Shown here: positions 6,805 through 15,097 of the stretch, in pieces | Position numbering within the stretch: position 1 is the stretch's first letter | Layout of the letters: each line of letters opens with the position of its first letter | From: Bacteroidales bacterium | GTDB taxonomy: Bacteria; Bacteroidota; Bacteroidia; Bacteroidales; F082 | Assembly: GCA_030683155.1 (NCBI GenBank) | Contig: JAUXMV010000051.1 | Coordinates: 1-35,984, forward strand | Length of the DNA stretch: 35,984 bases | Direction: 5' to 3' | Translations under genes and position numbers: made by a program | Notes under the pieces: model-generated | Seen by the model: the letters and a program-made list of their open reading frames with translations, nothing else | Told to the model about the DNA's origin: nothing | The model's database searches: none

Positions 6805-7647
6805 CTATTCATTCAGGGAATCGTTTTGCTTTTTTTGTTCCAATTGTTTGGTATTAAAATTTGAGACGACATTTTTACCTGTTTTTTGCTCAATTTCTTT
6901 GCGGGTATTTCCTGCAATTGTGCCGCCTTGTCTGGCAATTTTTCGGTTTTCGGTAAATGTTTTCGGTTTCTTTTCTTTCGATATTTCTGTTGTGGAAGCT
7001 TCTGCCAACATATTAAGTACCAATTCCAAATTGGTCATATTGTCGCGAAGGTTTTCTTTTTTCAGGTCTTTGTGTTTCTTATATTCTTTGGTAGTAAAAC
7101 CACTCCATGCCTGTGTAATATCATTCGTAAGAATAGCAAATTCCTGTCCCTTTTCTACACCGCGCTTTTCCCATTCATCAGTAAGCTCTTTTCGAATTTC
7201 AATGCTTTTTAGTCGTTGGTTTATCCATTCTTTTGAATATCCTTTTCGCAAATATGTTTCCAATAGCCTGTCTATACCAATTTCAGGATCTTCTATTTCA
7301 TCTATTCGCTCGCGGGCAACTTTAGCAATCCACATTTTAAATGGTTCGGCTTTGGGGGATGGAATGGACTGAATTAATCGGAACAGTTGTTCGGTATCAG
7401 CAACATCGGTTTTGTAATTTTTACCATCAGCAGATTGCATTTTCAGTTGTCCGATTTTTTCGGACAACTCACTGCCTTCATTGTTTAATTTTGTTTTTAA
7501 ATCGTTCCAATACTTACGCGGTCGGTCAGTACCTGTGAGCACTTCAATTACATCAATAATTGAAAAATACCATTTTTCTTCATCTTCATTCCATGAAGTA
7601 CGGATTTGTTTTTGCTCAAATATTTTTATGGTTGTTTCTTTTGTCAT
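6805..7647 (-). CDS. BRO-N domain / DinD-like protein
   Basis: 280 residues, close to E. coli DinD (~274). The N-terminal BRO domain covers about residues 8-115, with KWYFSIIDVIEVLTGTD, PRKYWNDLKTKL, DVADTEQLFRLIQSIPS and FKMWIAKVARERIDEI, typical of phage antirepressor-like BRO proteins. The C-terminal part has the DinD-like AFTTKEYK-type region (here SGFTTKEYKKHK) and a basic tail ENRKIARQGGTIAGNTR. DinD is DNA-damage inducible and inhibits RecA filaments; many relatives have unknown roles in mobile or stress loci. It is convergent with the upstream gene and has its own promoter with a ~160-nt leader. Confidence 0.8.
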   Translation of the reverse strand: MTKETTIKIFEQKQIRTSWNEDEEKWYFSIIDVIEVLTGTDRPRKYWNDLKTKLNNEGSELSEKIGQLKMQSADGKNYKTDVADTEQLFRLIQSIPSPKAEPFKMWIAKVARERIDEIEDPEIGIDRLLETYLRKGYSKEWINQRLKSIEIRKELTDEWEKRGVEKGQEFAILTNDITQAWSGFTTKEYKKHKDLKKENLRDNMTNLELVLNMLAEASTTEISKEKKPKTFTENRKIARQGGTIAGNTRKEIEQKTGKNVVSNFNTKQLEQKKQNDSLNE

Positions 7648-7811
7648 ATTGCTAAATAATACATTTAAGTATAAAACTTACCTATTTTTCATCTCTCTGA
7701 TTCGGTGGTTCTTGAATTTAATTGCGGCGAATTCGCCATAATTAATTTTTTCTTTTCCATCCGCTTTTCGCTTCTTTTTCCCTGCCAACCTTTGCCCACA
7801 GAATTTCACCT
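7648..7811 (-). other. Leader region of the BRO-N gene with a possible 23-codon upstream ORF
   Basis: The transcript from the promoter at 7812-7842 would carry a ~160-nt leader. On the minus strand a short frame runs from ATG at 7760 to TGA at 7689 (begins MEKKKLIM) and contains the palindrome GGCGAATTCGCC. It could be an upstream control peptide or chance. Nothing else is recognisable here or in the AT-rich 7843-7982 stretch, apart from the palindrome CTGATGCATCAG. Confidence 0.25.
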
Positions 7812-7842
7812 CAAAGTTATAGGTTTTAAGATTCTGGGCAAA
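7812..7842 (-). promoter_or_regulatory. Bacteroidetes promoter for the BRO-N gene
   Basis: On the minus strand TTTG (7842-7839), exactly 19 bp, then a perfect -7 box TAACTTTG (7819-7812). It is the only good promoter upstream of this gene. Confidence 0.7.
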
Positions 7843-7982
7843 CCCTAATTATTTTAGAGAAAATATTGATGTTAAAAACTGCCTGATGCATCAGATACGA
7901 TTTTTCGGAAACTGTTTTCAGAATGAAAATCAGAAAATGAAATTAAGGATGTCTGCTTAACAAGAAGCCGCTTTTTCAGGAT

Positions 7983-8603
7983 CTACCTGATCATACTCAA
8001 ACCTTCGAGCGCACTGCTGTCGCCGGGTTTGATCATCAGCGCCTTCTGAAACATTACTTTTGCTTCGCGTAGTTTCCCGGATTTAAGTTGTGACCATGCC
8101 ACCATGATGGCCGTATCATAGTCAAAAGGATAAAGGTTCAGCACCTTGCTGAAATACTTGAGGGCGGTCGGAAAATCTTCGCGTCCGTAGGAAATGAGGC
8201 CCATGCGGTAGTTGGCGGTGGTATTCATAGGATCGATCTTCAAAATGTCCTGGTATTGTTTTTCTACCTGCGCCCAGTTGCCCAAAGCTGCTGCCGGATT
8301 CACATAGCCAAGCCGGGCTTCTATCGACATTGGCATGAGTTCAATGCTTTTCTGATAGTAGGGGAGTGCATCCGAAAACCGGCCTGAAACATAATAAAGC
8401 CAACCAAGGCGGATATTAATTTCGTAGCTGTCGGCTCTGTAAATACCCGAAACGGCCTGAATGGCAATCGCATATTCACCTTTGGCTTCAGCAGCATAGG
8501 ATGTTTCAAAAGCTTTCATTTGTTTTTCAAAATCCTGTGCATTGAGGCTGAAGAAAGCCAGTGAAATAAAAAGCAAAAGACTTGTTTTTTTTAGAATATC
8601 CAT
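7983..8603 (-). CDS. Exported TPR protein, last gene of the PqqD/ATP-grasp operon
   Basis: 206 residues with an N-terminal signal peptide (KKTSLLLFISLAFFSLNAQ type, cleavage probably after NAQ). The remainder is at least four tetratricopeptide repeats, seen as the spaced G/A...Y...A/P pattern (RLGWLYYVSGRFSDALPYY, YRMGLISYGREDFPTALKYF, VAWSQLKSGKLREAKVMF). TPRs are protein-binding scaffolds; with a signal peptide it acts in the periplasm. Its start overlaps the end of the outer-membrane barrel gene by 13 bases, so the two are translated together and the proteins probably interact. No enzymatic domain is visible. Confidence 0.8.
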   Translation of the reverse strand: MDILKKTSLLLFISLAFFSLNAQDFEKQMKAFETSYAAEAKGEYAIAIQAVSGIYRADSYEINIRLGWLYYVSGRFSDALPYYQKSIELMPMSIEARLGYVNPAAALGNWAQVEKQYQDILKIDPMNTTANYRMGLISYGREDFPTALKYFSKVLNLYPFDYDTAIMVAWSQLKSGKLREAKVMFQKALMIKPGDSSALEGLSMIR

Positions 8604-10075
8604 TTTATACCTCCAATTACTGTTTGTGATTGAATTTGATAAGTTTTTGTACTGAAGTTTTGTCCCTCACTGTCGAGAAAATCATATTCGCGTTCTGAAT
8701 CCATAAATCGATAACGGACTTGCAGCAACAAATGTTTTGTCAGGCTTTGACTCAAGGTTGCTTCAAAGCGTAAATTTAATTTTTCAGGACTGTTATAAAC
8801 AATATATCCATATTGATCACTGAGATTGTTTATGTGACCGGCCATTATTTCCGCTTCAAGCCATGTGGTTTTGAAAGGCTTTACACCAAACCGGCTTTTG
8901 ACTATCCATTGGCTTTTGCCTTCGGTATTCACAAGAAAAACCTCCGTTTGGTTGTAGGTATTTATGTTTCCGAAGGGTTGATACAACCATCCGGCATTCA
9001 ATTGAAAAACACTTGAATCGTTGATGCTGCCAATTCCCAGACCTGCCAGAGCAGTGATTTTTCCCAGATGAAGACTGCTGTTCAGTGTGAAGCTGTAATC
9101 GTTGGTCCGCCAGGGGATTGTTACAAATTTCAAACTGTTGACGGAGGTGTTGTATTGTGTCGCCTCACCTGTGATTTTGTTAAAATAGGAGGTGTCCTGA
9201 AGCTTCACTGTGGCACTGTCAGAAACACTAAAATCACGCTCAACGCGCATCAAATGAAGCCCTCCAACAAATTTCAGCTGGGTTGAAGCACCAAAAGAAG
9301 CTTGCAGATATCCCGATCGTTGTGTGAGCTGATGATCGAAGTTTATGGTTTTTGGATTTAGTCCCAACGTATAATAATAAGATTTTCCGAAATCATCTTC
9401 TGCAACCGACTCCAGTGCAAGTTCGGGTTCAAGGTAGGCAAAGCGGTCTGTGGCTGTAATATCTATCCACTGAAATCCTCCATATAAAAGCCACCGGGGA
9501 TTTGCTTTAAAATAAAATCCGGCATCATAAAAGAGATTATCCTGATAAATGCGTTCCTGACCATAGATTCCCTGCGCTCCGGAAAGCTTTTCAAAACTTA
9601 GTCCTTCTGTATTGTTTCTGAAAACATTACCCACATCGGCATGAACAGAAACAGGCACAAAACCTTCTTTCAATCCGGAATTTTCTTTGCTGAGAATATT
9701 CATTTCATGCCAGAGAGAACCTGATTCCACTCCCTTGTTATTTGCCAGCAATGCTTTTTGAAGGTAAAGGATTGCATTTTGGTCGCGCGGACTAAACACC
9801 AATGCTTGTCTGAAATGCTCCTCAGCCTTGCTAAAATTGCAGGTTGACATCGCGGCAATTCCCAGACGCATCCTTAGGTAATAGTAATCCATGCCGTTTT
9901 TTTGCATCAATTTACCTGTTTCCAGCAAAGCCTTCCAGTCTTTTCTCAGATACTGTTCATAGCTCAGGCTGTCGTAGTTCATTTTGGGTGAAACAACCTG
10001 TGCATTTACTTTTCCTGCGAGAAAAAATACCGACAGCAGCAAAAAAACTGAAAATTGTATTTTGATTTTATTCAC
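8591..10075 (-). CDS. TPR plus outer-membrane beta-barrel protein (YaiO-like layout)
   Basis: 494 residues. A signal peptide ends around KVNAQ. About 100 residues follow with TPR character (YLRMRLGIAAMSTCNFSKAEEHFRQAL). From about residue 140 to the end the sequence alternates polar and hydrophobic residues with many aromatics, as in an outer-membrane beta-barrel, and finishes with the aromatic terminus GGIKWIF that BAM recognises. The TPR-then-barrel order resembles YaiO-type proteins, but the family assignment is tentative. The start codon is GTG and overlaps the transporter/peptidase gene by eight bases. In context it is the likely outer-membrane component of the operon. Confidence 0.75.
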   Translation of the reverse strand: MNKIKIQFSVFLLLSVFFLAGKVNAQVVSPKMNYDSLSYEQYLRKDWKALLETGKLMQKNGMDYYYLRMRLGIAAMSTCNFSKAEEHFRQALVFSPRDQNAILYLQKALLANNKGVESGSLWHEMNILSKENSGLKEGFVPVSVHADVGNVFRNNTEGLSFEKLSGAQGIYGQERIYQDNLFYDAGFYFKANPRWLLYGGFQWIDITATDRFAYLEPELALESVAEDDFGKSYYYTLGLNPKTINFDHQLTQRSGYLQASFGASTQLKFVGGLHLMRVERDFSVSDSATVKLQDTSYFNKITGEATQYNTSVNSLKFVTIPWRTNDYSFTLNSSLHLGKITALAGLGIGSINDSSVFQLNAGWLYQPFGNINTYNQTEVFLVNTEGKSQWIVKSRFGVKPFKTTWLEAEIMAGHINNLSDQYGYIVYNSPEKLNLRFEATLSQSLTKHLLLQVRYRFMDSEREYDFLDSEGQNFSTKTYQIQSQTVIGGIKWIF

Positions 10076-12263
10076 GGCTGAGTTTAATTTTTTTATTGCT
10101 TTTGTTCACAGTATAGGACATGAGTTGATTTTCGCTGAAGGACATCTCATAGCTACGTTCTTCAATTTTCCTGCCAAAAATACAAAACCGGATTCGTGAC
10201 TGCATTGCGATGCGCGGAGAACTTAAATCATTCACTAAACGTTTCTGTTCCAGCGTATAAGTAGCGCTGAGGAAACGATAAAAAGGCGCGATGAAATCCT
10301 GCAAAGCCAGAACAAATCTGTTTGGATACAGACTTAGCGTCAGTTGTTCTTTTATTTGTAAACCAGGTACAAAACCTGTTATCAGCTGATAGGTGCCCAA
10401 AAAGAAGTCGAAAAGCAGACTGTTCTTATCACCTTCGTAATGCGTGAAAAAGAAAATATCTGGTTGGCGGACGAACCATGCTTTAGCGCCTGTTTGCTCA
10501 CAGCGGATGAAAGTATTGTTGTAAATATCGGTTTCAATCTTCCAGGAAATATCTCTGATTTTTTCACCGTCGTCTGCTTTAAAAAAGAGGATCTGTCCGG
10601 GAATAAAATGAAGCGCATTGTCAAGAAGTTCCAGGATCTGATTGTTCGAAACAGTCTCAGCTTTCACAGGCTGTGAAGATGATCTGAAGGCAGTTTCTTT
10701 GCCATGATGCAGATAGGCGGCAAAGGGATAATTCAATGTTGCGGCGCCAACTTCGCCTGCCGCCTGAAACTGAAAATGCAGGTGAGGATAGGGCGAGCGC
10801 CCGGAGTTGCCACAGCTTGCAAGCTGTTCGCCTTTGCGCACATATTGACCTGCTTTTACGATGATGCTGTTTTTTCTCAGATGACTCAGCTGCGAAAAGA
10901 GTCCGGTGGCATGACTAACAACGATGCTGTTTCCCCAATTGTCTTTCAGGTTAAAATCGCCAATAAGATTGTCGTCCACACCATCAACAATGGCAGTGAT
11001 ATATCCGTCGGCGGGCGCAACAACAGGTTTGTTGTAACAATAGTAGTCTGTAAGCTGGTGTCCGTTTCCTGAATAGGTTTTTCCCTCTTCATCGGCCATT
11101 TCAAAATCCCAGGCATATTTCCAGACGTCTTTATGGGTGTGCTCTCCTTCGATGCCCTGAGTGACAATCCATTTTCCCCAGAAGGGCAGTTTCATTGGAA
11201 TCTTTCCGAGATGCGAAAGTCTGTTTTTATTGACCAGATAACTGTAAAGGTTTTTCTCGGGACTGTACTGCTGGATATAAACCAATGTGGGCTTCTCATG
11301 AAAGCGTTCCCGGAGGTAGAAAAGGTAAACGAGCAGGATTACAACGATATTGAAGGGCAATGAAAATATTCCAAGCTGATAGTTTCCTAAAACGACATTT
11401 CCGGAAACAATAAGAAAGGCTATCAAAGGTACCGAAAGCAGTACATATAAAAACGAACTGGCCGAAGGAATTACAAAAAACCCTCCGATAGCAATGGCAG
11501 TCAGAATGTAGTTGAAACCAATATAGGTGTAGCTGAGTTCACTGATGCTGGCTCCGATAAAATCATAAAACAACCATGCTGCTGCAAAACCAATGACAGA
11601 AAACAAAAATGCAAGTCTTGACCAGTAAACCAATCCGGCGGCGATTACCAATCCGGCAAAAAGATGGTACTGAAAAAATATCGCACCAAGCGACCTGAAG
11701 TAAACTTTGATCATCTCCGGCCAGCCCAGCGTATTGAACCAGTCATAAACCTTTACGAGCGAAAGACCTCCAAGCAGATACATTTCGTTCAGCGTATAAA
11801 TGCCTCTTTGGCTGATTTCAAGATGGCTGAACTGCCGTGTGCTCAGCATGGCTATCCAGGTGGCAAACAAAAATGGCAGACTCAGAAAAGGTAGTCCGTA
11901 TTTTGTAAGGATTCCTTCCAGCATTCCTGTAATGAGCAACGAAAGCAGCGAAATAAATATTAATACGACAACAAAAACCATATTGAACTGAAAATGTATT
12001 CCCAAACCAAGTCCGGCCAGCAAAGCGTTGAAGCCATAAAGGCCGTCAACAACTTTATTGCGGTTTAATCCACTCAGGTAGGCGGCCATATTGGCTGTGA
12101 GTACAGCCAAAAGACCGGCGAAACCTGCATTCAGATCAAACATTGAAACCAATATTAAAAGCAAGCCCAACACCTTGTTTTTCGAAAAGAAAATCTGGGT
12201 ATAACTATTGCTCAGGCTTTGCCAGAAATAGGGGAAAATATATTTCAGCTTTTCTGCTATCAT
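10068..12263 (-). CDS. Urea-transporter-like membrane domain fused to an M23 peptidase
   Basis: 731 residues. Residues ~25-318 are about ten membrane segments with both urea-transporter signatures: VVDGLYGFNALLAGLGLG (72-89) and the second-repeat form YIGFNYILTAIAIGG (247-261). After a linker comes an M23/LytM metallopeptidase domain (~360-520): HTHKDVWKYAWDF (H377, D386 as candidate zinc ligands), HATGLFSQLSHL (H461) and PHLHFQF (H494, H496), so it looks catalytically complete. About 200 C-terminal residues are unassigned. UT proteins are channels for urea and small amides; M23 enzymes cut peptidoglycan cross-bridges. It overlaps the decarboxylase gene by four bases (ATGA). Since UT channels normally have both ends in the cytoplasm, how the peptidase reaches the wall is unclear. 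Confidence 0.85.
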   Translation of the reverse strand: MIAEKLKYIFPYFWQSLSNSYTQIFFSKNKVLGLLLILVSMFDLNAGFAGLLAVLTANMAAYLSGLNRNKVVDGLYGFNALLAGLGLGIHFQFNMVFVVVLIFISLLSLLITGMLEGILTKYGLPFLSLPFLFATWIAMLSTRQFSHLEISQRGIYTLNEMYLLGGLSLVKVYDWFNTLGWPEMIKVYFRSLGAIFFQYHLFAGLVIAAGLVYWSRLAFLFSVIGFAAAWLFYDFIGASISELSYTYIGFNYILTAIAIGGFFVIPSASSFLYVLLSVPLIAFLIVSGNVVLGNYQLGIFSLPFNIVVILLVYLFYLRERFHEKPTLVYIQQYSPEKNLYSYLVNKNRLSHLGKIPMKLPFWGKWIVTQGIEGEHTHKDVWKYAWDFEMADEEGKTYSGNGHQLTDYYCYNKPVVAPADGYITAIVDGVDDNLIGDFNLKDNWGNSIVVSHATGLFSQLSHLRKNSIIVKAGQYVRKGEQLASCGNSGRSPYPHLHFQFQAAGEVGAATLNYPFAAYLHHGKETAFRSSSQPVKAETVSNNQILELLDNALHFIPGQILFFKADDGEKIRDISWKIETDIYNNTFIRCEQTGAKAWFVRQPDIFFFTHYEGDKNSLLFDFFLGTYQLITGFVPGLQIKEQLTLSLYPNRFVLALQDFIAPFYRFLSATYTLEQKRLVNDLSSPRIAMQSRIRFCIFGRKIEERSYEMSFSENQLMSYTVNKSNKKIKLSRE

Positions 12264-13621
12264 AGTTCGAAGTGCACCAGATGCGGAGGTACAGCCTCCA
12301 GATCGGTTAGTGTGCTCAGGGTTTCATTGTTGCGAATAACATGTAGTTTGCCATACTCATCAATAAGCAGAACTTTTGGCCGCAGGGTAATAAACTGCAT
12401 CCATTGGGTCATATTATAAGCGCCAACATGATGCACCACCACCTGATCTCCTTTGTTGAGCAAAGGCATATTGATGCTTTCGCGCACAACATCGATGTTC
12501 ATGCATAAAGGACCATAAAGCGCTGTATCTTCGGTATAAGAAGTAAATGCCTGAGCCGGTGTAATCTTGTGGTCGTACCAGAAAGCGGTGAAAAGGATAT
12601 TTACGCCAATGTCAAGTATTGTCGAACGGCGTCCGTCGGAAAGCCGTTTGTTGGCCAGCACACTTCCCAGAAGCCATGCAGCATCATCAATCAAAGCGCG
12701 CCCTGATTCGATGATGAGCAATGGGGGCGTCTTGGGTCTGTAGTCGCTGTTCATCAATGCAGAAGTAATGGCTTCGGCAAAATCATCGATGGAAGGACTT
12801 ATGTCGCTACCCGGTAAAAATGAACCTTTGAGCGTGTTTTTTGATGCAAAACCACCACCCATATCGATGTATTTGATTTCATGGTTGTATTTTGCAAGCA
12901 CACTTTGCGCAAGATGAGCCAGTTTTGAGGCTGCCACAGCGTATGCACCTGCCGAAAGCATAAATGTTCCGATATGTGTGTGCAATCCTACAAGATCCAT
13001 CTGACCCGAAAACATGATTTTATTCAATGCATCCCATGCCTGGCCGTTTTCGTAGTTGAAACCAAAGCGATCCCACATCGGAAATATACCTGTGTCCAGA
13101 TTAACCCGGATGGCTACTTTAGGCCGCTGTTTGGAGTTCTTTGCTATATCCTGCAACAAATACAATTCATCAAGGTGATCGATATGGATCAGCGAATTAT
13201 TTGTAACAGCTTTGCGCAGATCAGCTTCACTTTTGTCGGGACCGTTGAAAATTATTTTACTACCTTCAACGCCATTCCGGATGGCTTTATCATACTCAAA
13301 ACCTGAAACCACTTCGGCCCAGGAGCCTTCCTGATGATAAATTTTGCAGACAGCATCGAGATAATTGGTTTTATAACTCCATGCAAACTGAACCTTGGGG
13401 TAGCGTGTTTCGAAGGCTTGTTTGGCTGCACGGTAATTTTTTCTGATTTTCTTTTCGGAAATCACAAAAACCGGAGAACCGTGATCGCGGATGAGGTCTT
13501 TCACAGCGTGGCCTTCAACATGTGTAACAGGCTCATAAATAGTACGCATTCCGAATTTGTTGGGCATATTGCTTTCCAACTTTTTTATTATCGGCCGTTC
13601 GTAGGTTTTTTTTGGTGACAT
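12260..13621 (-). CDS. Fold-III PLP-dependent amino-acid decarboxylase with leader-like N-terminal tail
   Basis: 453 residues. It is of the alanine-racemase-fold family that includes diaminopimelate, ornithine and arginine decarboxylases. Motifs in order: PLP lysine K84 in AWSYKTN, HTHIGT (H214/H216), phosphate-binding GGGFAS (255-260), ESGR (305-308), catalytic Cys in GPLCMNID (C373, D377) and GAYN (400-403). It should decarboxylate a basic or meso amino acid to an amine; the substrate cannot be read from sequence. The first ~25 residues precede the fold and contain TYERPIIKKLESNMP, a YxxP..KL pattern like leader peptides bound by PqqD-type domains. It follows the ATP-grasp gene after 93 bp and overlaps the next gene by four bases. 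Confidence 0.85.
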   Translation of the reverse strand: MSPKKTYERPIIKKLESNMPNKFGMRTIYEPVTHVEGHAVKDLIRDHGSPVFVISEKKIRKNYRAAKQAFETRYPKVQFAWSYKTNYLDAVCKIYHQEGSWAEVVSGFEYDKAIRNGVEGSKIIFNGPDKSEADLRKAVTNNSLIHIDHLDELYLLQDIAKNSKQRPKVAIRVNLDTGIFPMWDRFGFNYENGQAWDALNKIMFSGQMDLVGLHTHIGTFMLSAGAYAVAASKLAHLAQSVLAKYNHEIKYIDMGGGFASKNTLKGSFLPGSDISPSIDDFAEAITSALMNSDYRPKTPPLLIIESGRALIDDAAWLLGSVLANKRLSDGRRSTILDIGVNILFTAFWYDHKITPAQAFTSYTEDTALYGPLCMNIDVVRESINMPLLNKGDQVVVHHVGAYNMTQWMQFITLRPKVLLIDEYGKLHVIRNNETLSTLTDLEAVPPHLVHFEL

Positions 13622-13685
13622 CTTTTCAAGTATTTATTTTTTCGTTTTTTTATTTTTCTGATGCTTCATTTCAAAGGAGCTTCTG

Positions 13686-13703
13686 TTTTAGAACCGTCTA
13701 AAA
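13686..13703. other. Hairpin between the ATP-grasp and decarboxylase genes
   Basis: TTTTAGA, loop ACCG, TCTAAAA, extended outward by AGCTT/AAGCT with an internal bulge. On the transcribed (minus) strand no U-run follows, so it is more likely an RNA-stability or processing element than a terminator. It lies in the only sizeable gap inside the operon. Confidence 0.4.
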
Positions 13704-13714
13704 AAGCTGTTGTT

Positions 13715-14761
13715 TTACAACTCTCCATTGGTTGATATTTGTTCGAATTCGTGCAAGTCAACGATCATGTCCCATGCATAACGGATAAACATTTTTCCAA
13801 CTTCATAAGTGGTAAAGGCATCGGTGGGCCAGCCCATAGCAAGGCGTGTGAGTGCTTCAGGGATATTTTGACCGACGCCAACAGCGAGGTAAATCCATGC
13901 AGGCATGCGGGGATTGATTTCCAGAAGATGATATTTTCCTTCTTTGTCTTTCATGAGTTCAAGCTCAAAACCTCCCCGCCATTTGGTTTCCGAAAGAAAA
14001 CGCTTTGTAAGCGCAAGCGCCTCTTTGTCTGAAATAGAAATACCCCCCCAGGCTTTTCCTTTGTCGGTAATGTACTGTTTGCGCATAGGCACAGCTGCAA
14101 CGGTATTACCTTCGCCGTCGCCGAGTCCTGTCACGTTGTATTCAGTACCATGCACAAATTTCTGAATAATGATCGGCAATCCCCATTTGGCGGAAATCTT
14201 GTTGAATGCCGACTTCACCTGATCGAAGTTATAAGCAAGCGTGGCATCATAATATTTTCCTTTGACAACAAGCGGCCAGTCGTAATCTTTTTCTAGCTGC
14301 TGCACTTCGTTTACGCTATATACCGACTTGCTTTCCGGAACAAGGATGTTGTATTTATTGCCGAATTTGTTAAGGTTCACTTTATGCCGTTCTTCAAATT
14401 GTTCCATTGTTGGCAAAAAAGTATGGATTCCTTTTTTCTTGAGTGTATCGGAAAGCTTGATAAAGGAATACAGCTCAGCATCGAAATTTGGAATGATGAC
14501 ATCCAGTTTTTCCTGCTCATGGATATATTCCAGGCGTGTCATCAGCACTTCCATTCCAGCCGATGGATAAGGAATCTGATAGGTTTTATCGACGATATCA
14601 TGCATATAGATTCCGGGTTCGAGCGATTCATAGGAAAGCCCGATGATGCGAACGTCGAAGGAGGCCGCTTCGCGCAAACCTCTTATAACGGCCACACCCG
14701 GACCGGGACTGTCGATAGCGTTCAGTCCGGTAACACCGATGGTTAGTCTGGGTTTACTCAT
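13715..14761 (-). CDS. ATP-grasp ligase
   Basis: 348 residues with the three-part ATP-grasp layout: N-terminal Rossmann-like part with TGLNAIDSPGPGVAVIRGL (11-29), ATP-binding Lys in PLVVKGKYYDA (K167), hinge QKFVHGTEYNV (200-210) and the metal-binding end LLEINPRMPAW (E281, N283). The layout resembles carbamoyl-phosphate-synthase-like ATP-grasp enzymes. Such enzymes activate a carboxylate as acyl-phosphate and join it to an amine or thiol. With a PqqD-like protein and an amino-acid decarboxylase beside it, it may make an amide bond on a peptide or amino-acid substrate; that is inference. The ATG lies inside the end of the PqqD-like gene (eight-base overlap). Confidence 0.85.
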   Translation of the reverse strand: MSKPRLTIGVTGLNAIDSPGPGVAVIRGLREAASFDVRIIGLSYESLEPGIYMHDIVDKTYQIPYPSAGMEVLMTRLEYIHEQEKLDVIIPNFDAELYSFIKLSDTLKKKGIHTFLPTMEQFEERHKVNLNKFGNKYNILVPESKSVYSVNEVQQLEKDYDWPLVVKGKYYDATLAYNFDQVKSAFNKISAKWGLPIIIQKFVHGTEYNVTGLGDGEGNTVAAVPMRKQYITDKGKAWGGISISDKEALALTKRFLSETKWRGGFELELMKDKEGKYHLLEINPRMPAWIYLAVGVGQNIPEALTRLAMGWPTDAFTTYEVGKMFIRYAWDMIVDLHEFEQISTNGEL

Positions 14762-15005
14762 CGTCGTGCTGCATAAGGCGGTATTGCCGCATCATTTCGA
14801 TGAAATCGAGCAGGTCGCGTTCTGCGTTGTCTGCTTCTACATTATAACTGGCCTGCATGGCAGCAATGATTTCGCTGTGGGACAAGCCTTTTCTGAGATG
14901 GTTGAGCATTTCAAGGCCAACAGGATTTACTGTAAAAGATTCGCCTGATCCGGGGTTGAAAATGAAGCCATTCTCACTTACAGCGATGTTATTTTTTACT
15001 TTCAT
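14754..15005 (-). CDS. PqqD-like small protein (RiPP-recognition-element type)
   Basis: 83 residues. It shows the PqqD pattern: an N-terminal beta-hairpin with FIFNPGSGESFTVNPVGLEML (about 14-34, the conserved N-x-x-G-x-x-x-L stretch) followed by two or three helices (HSEIIAAMQASYNV, AERDLLDFIEMMRQY). PqqD and related domains bind leader peptides and present them to modifying enzymes, but PqqD-like proteins also occur in pathways where no precursor peptide is known. No separate precursor gene is obvious nearby. As the first gene of an overlapping operon, it probably serves the ATP-grasp enzyme. A TAATCTTG sequence at 15035-15028 (minus) is a poor -7 match. Confidence 0.8.
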   Translation of the reverse strand: MKVKNNIAVSENGFIFNPGSGESFTVNPVGLEMLNHLRKGLSHSEIIAAMQASYNVEADNAERDLLDFIEMMRQYRLMQHDDE

Positions 15006-15097
15006 GGATATATTTGATTTCAGATTGCAAGATTAATCACTTTAAATGGTTCGATGTTAATAGAATTCAATGCATATTGTGTAAGATTTTCTCATTT

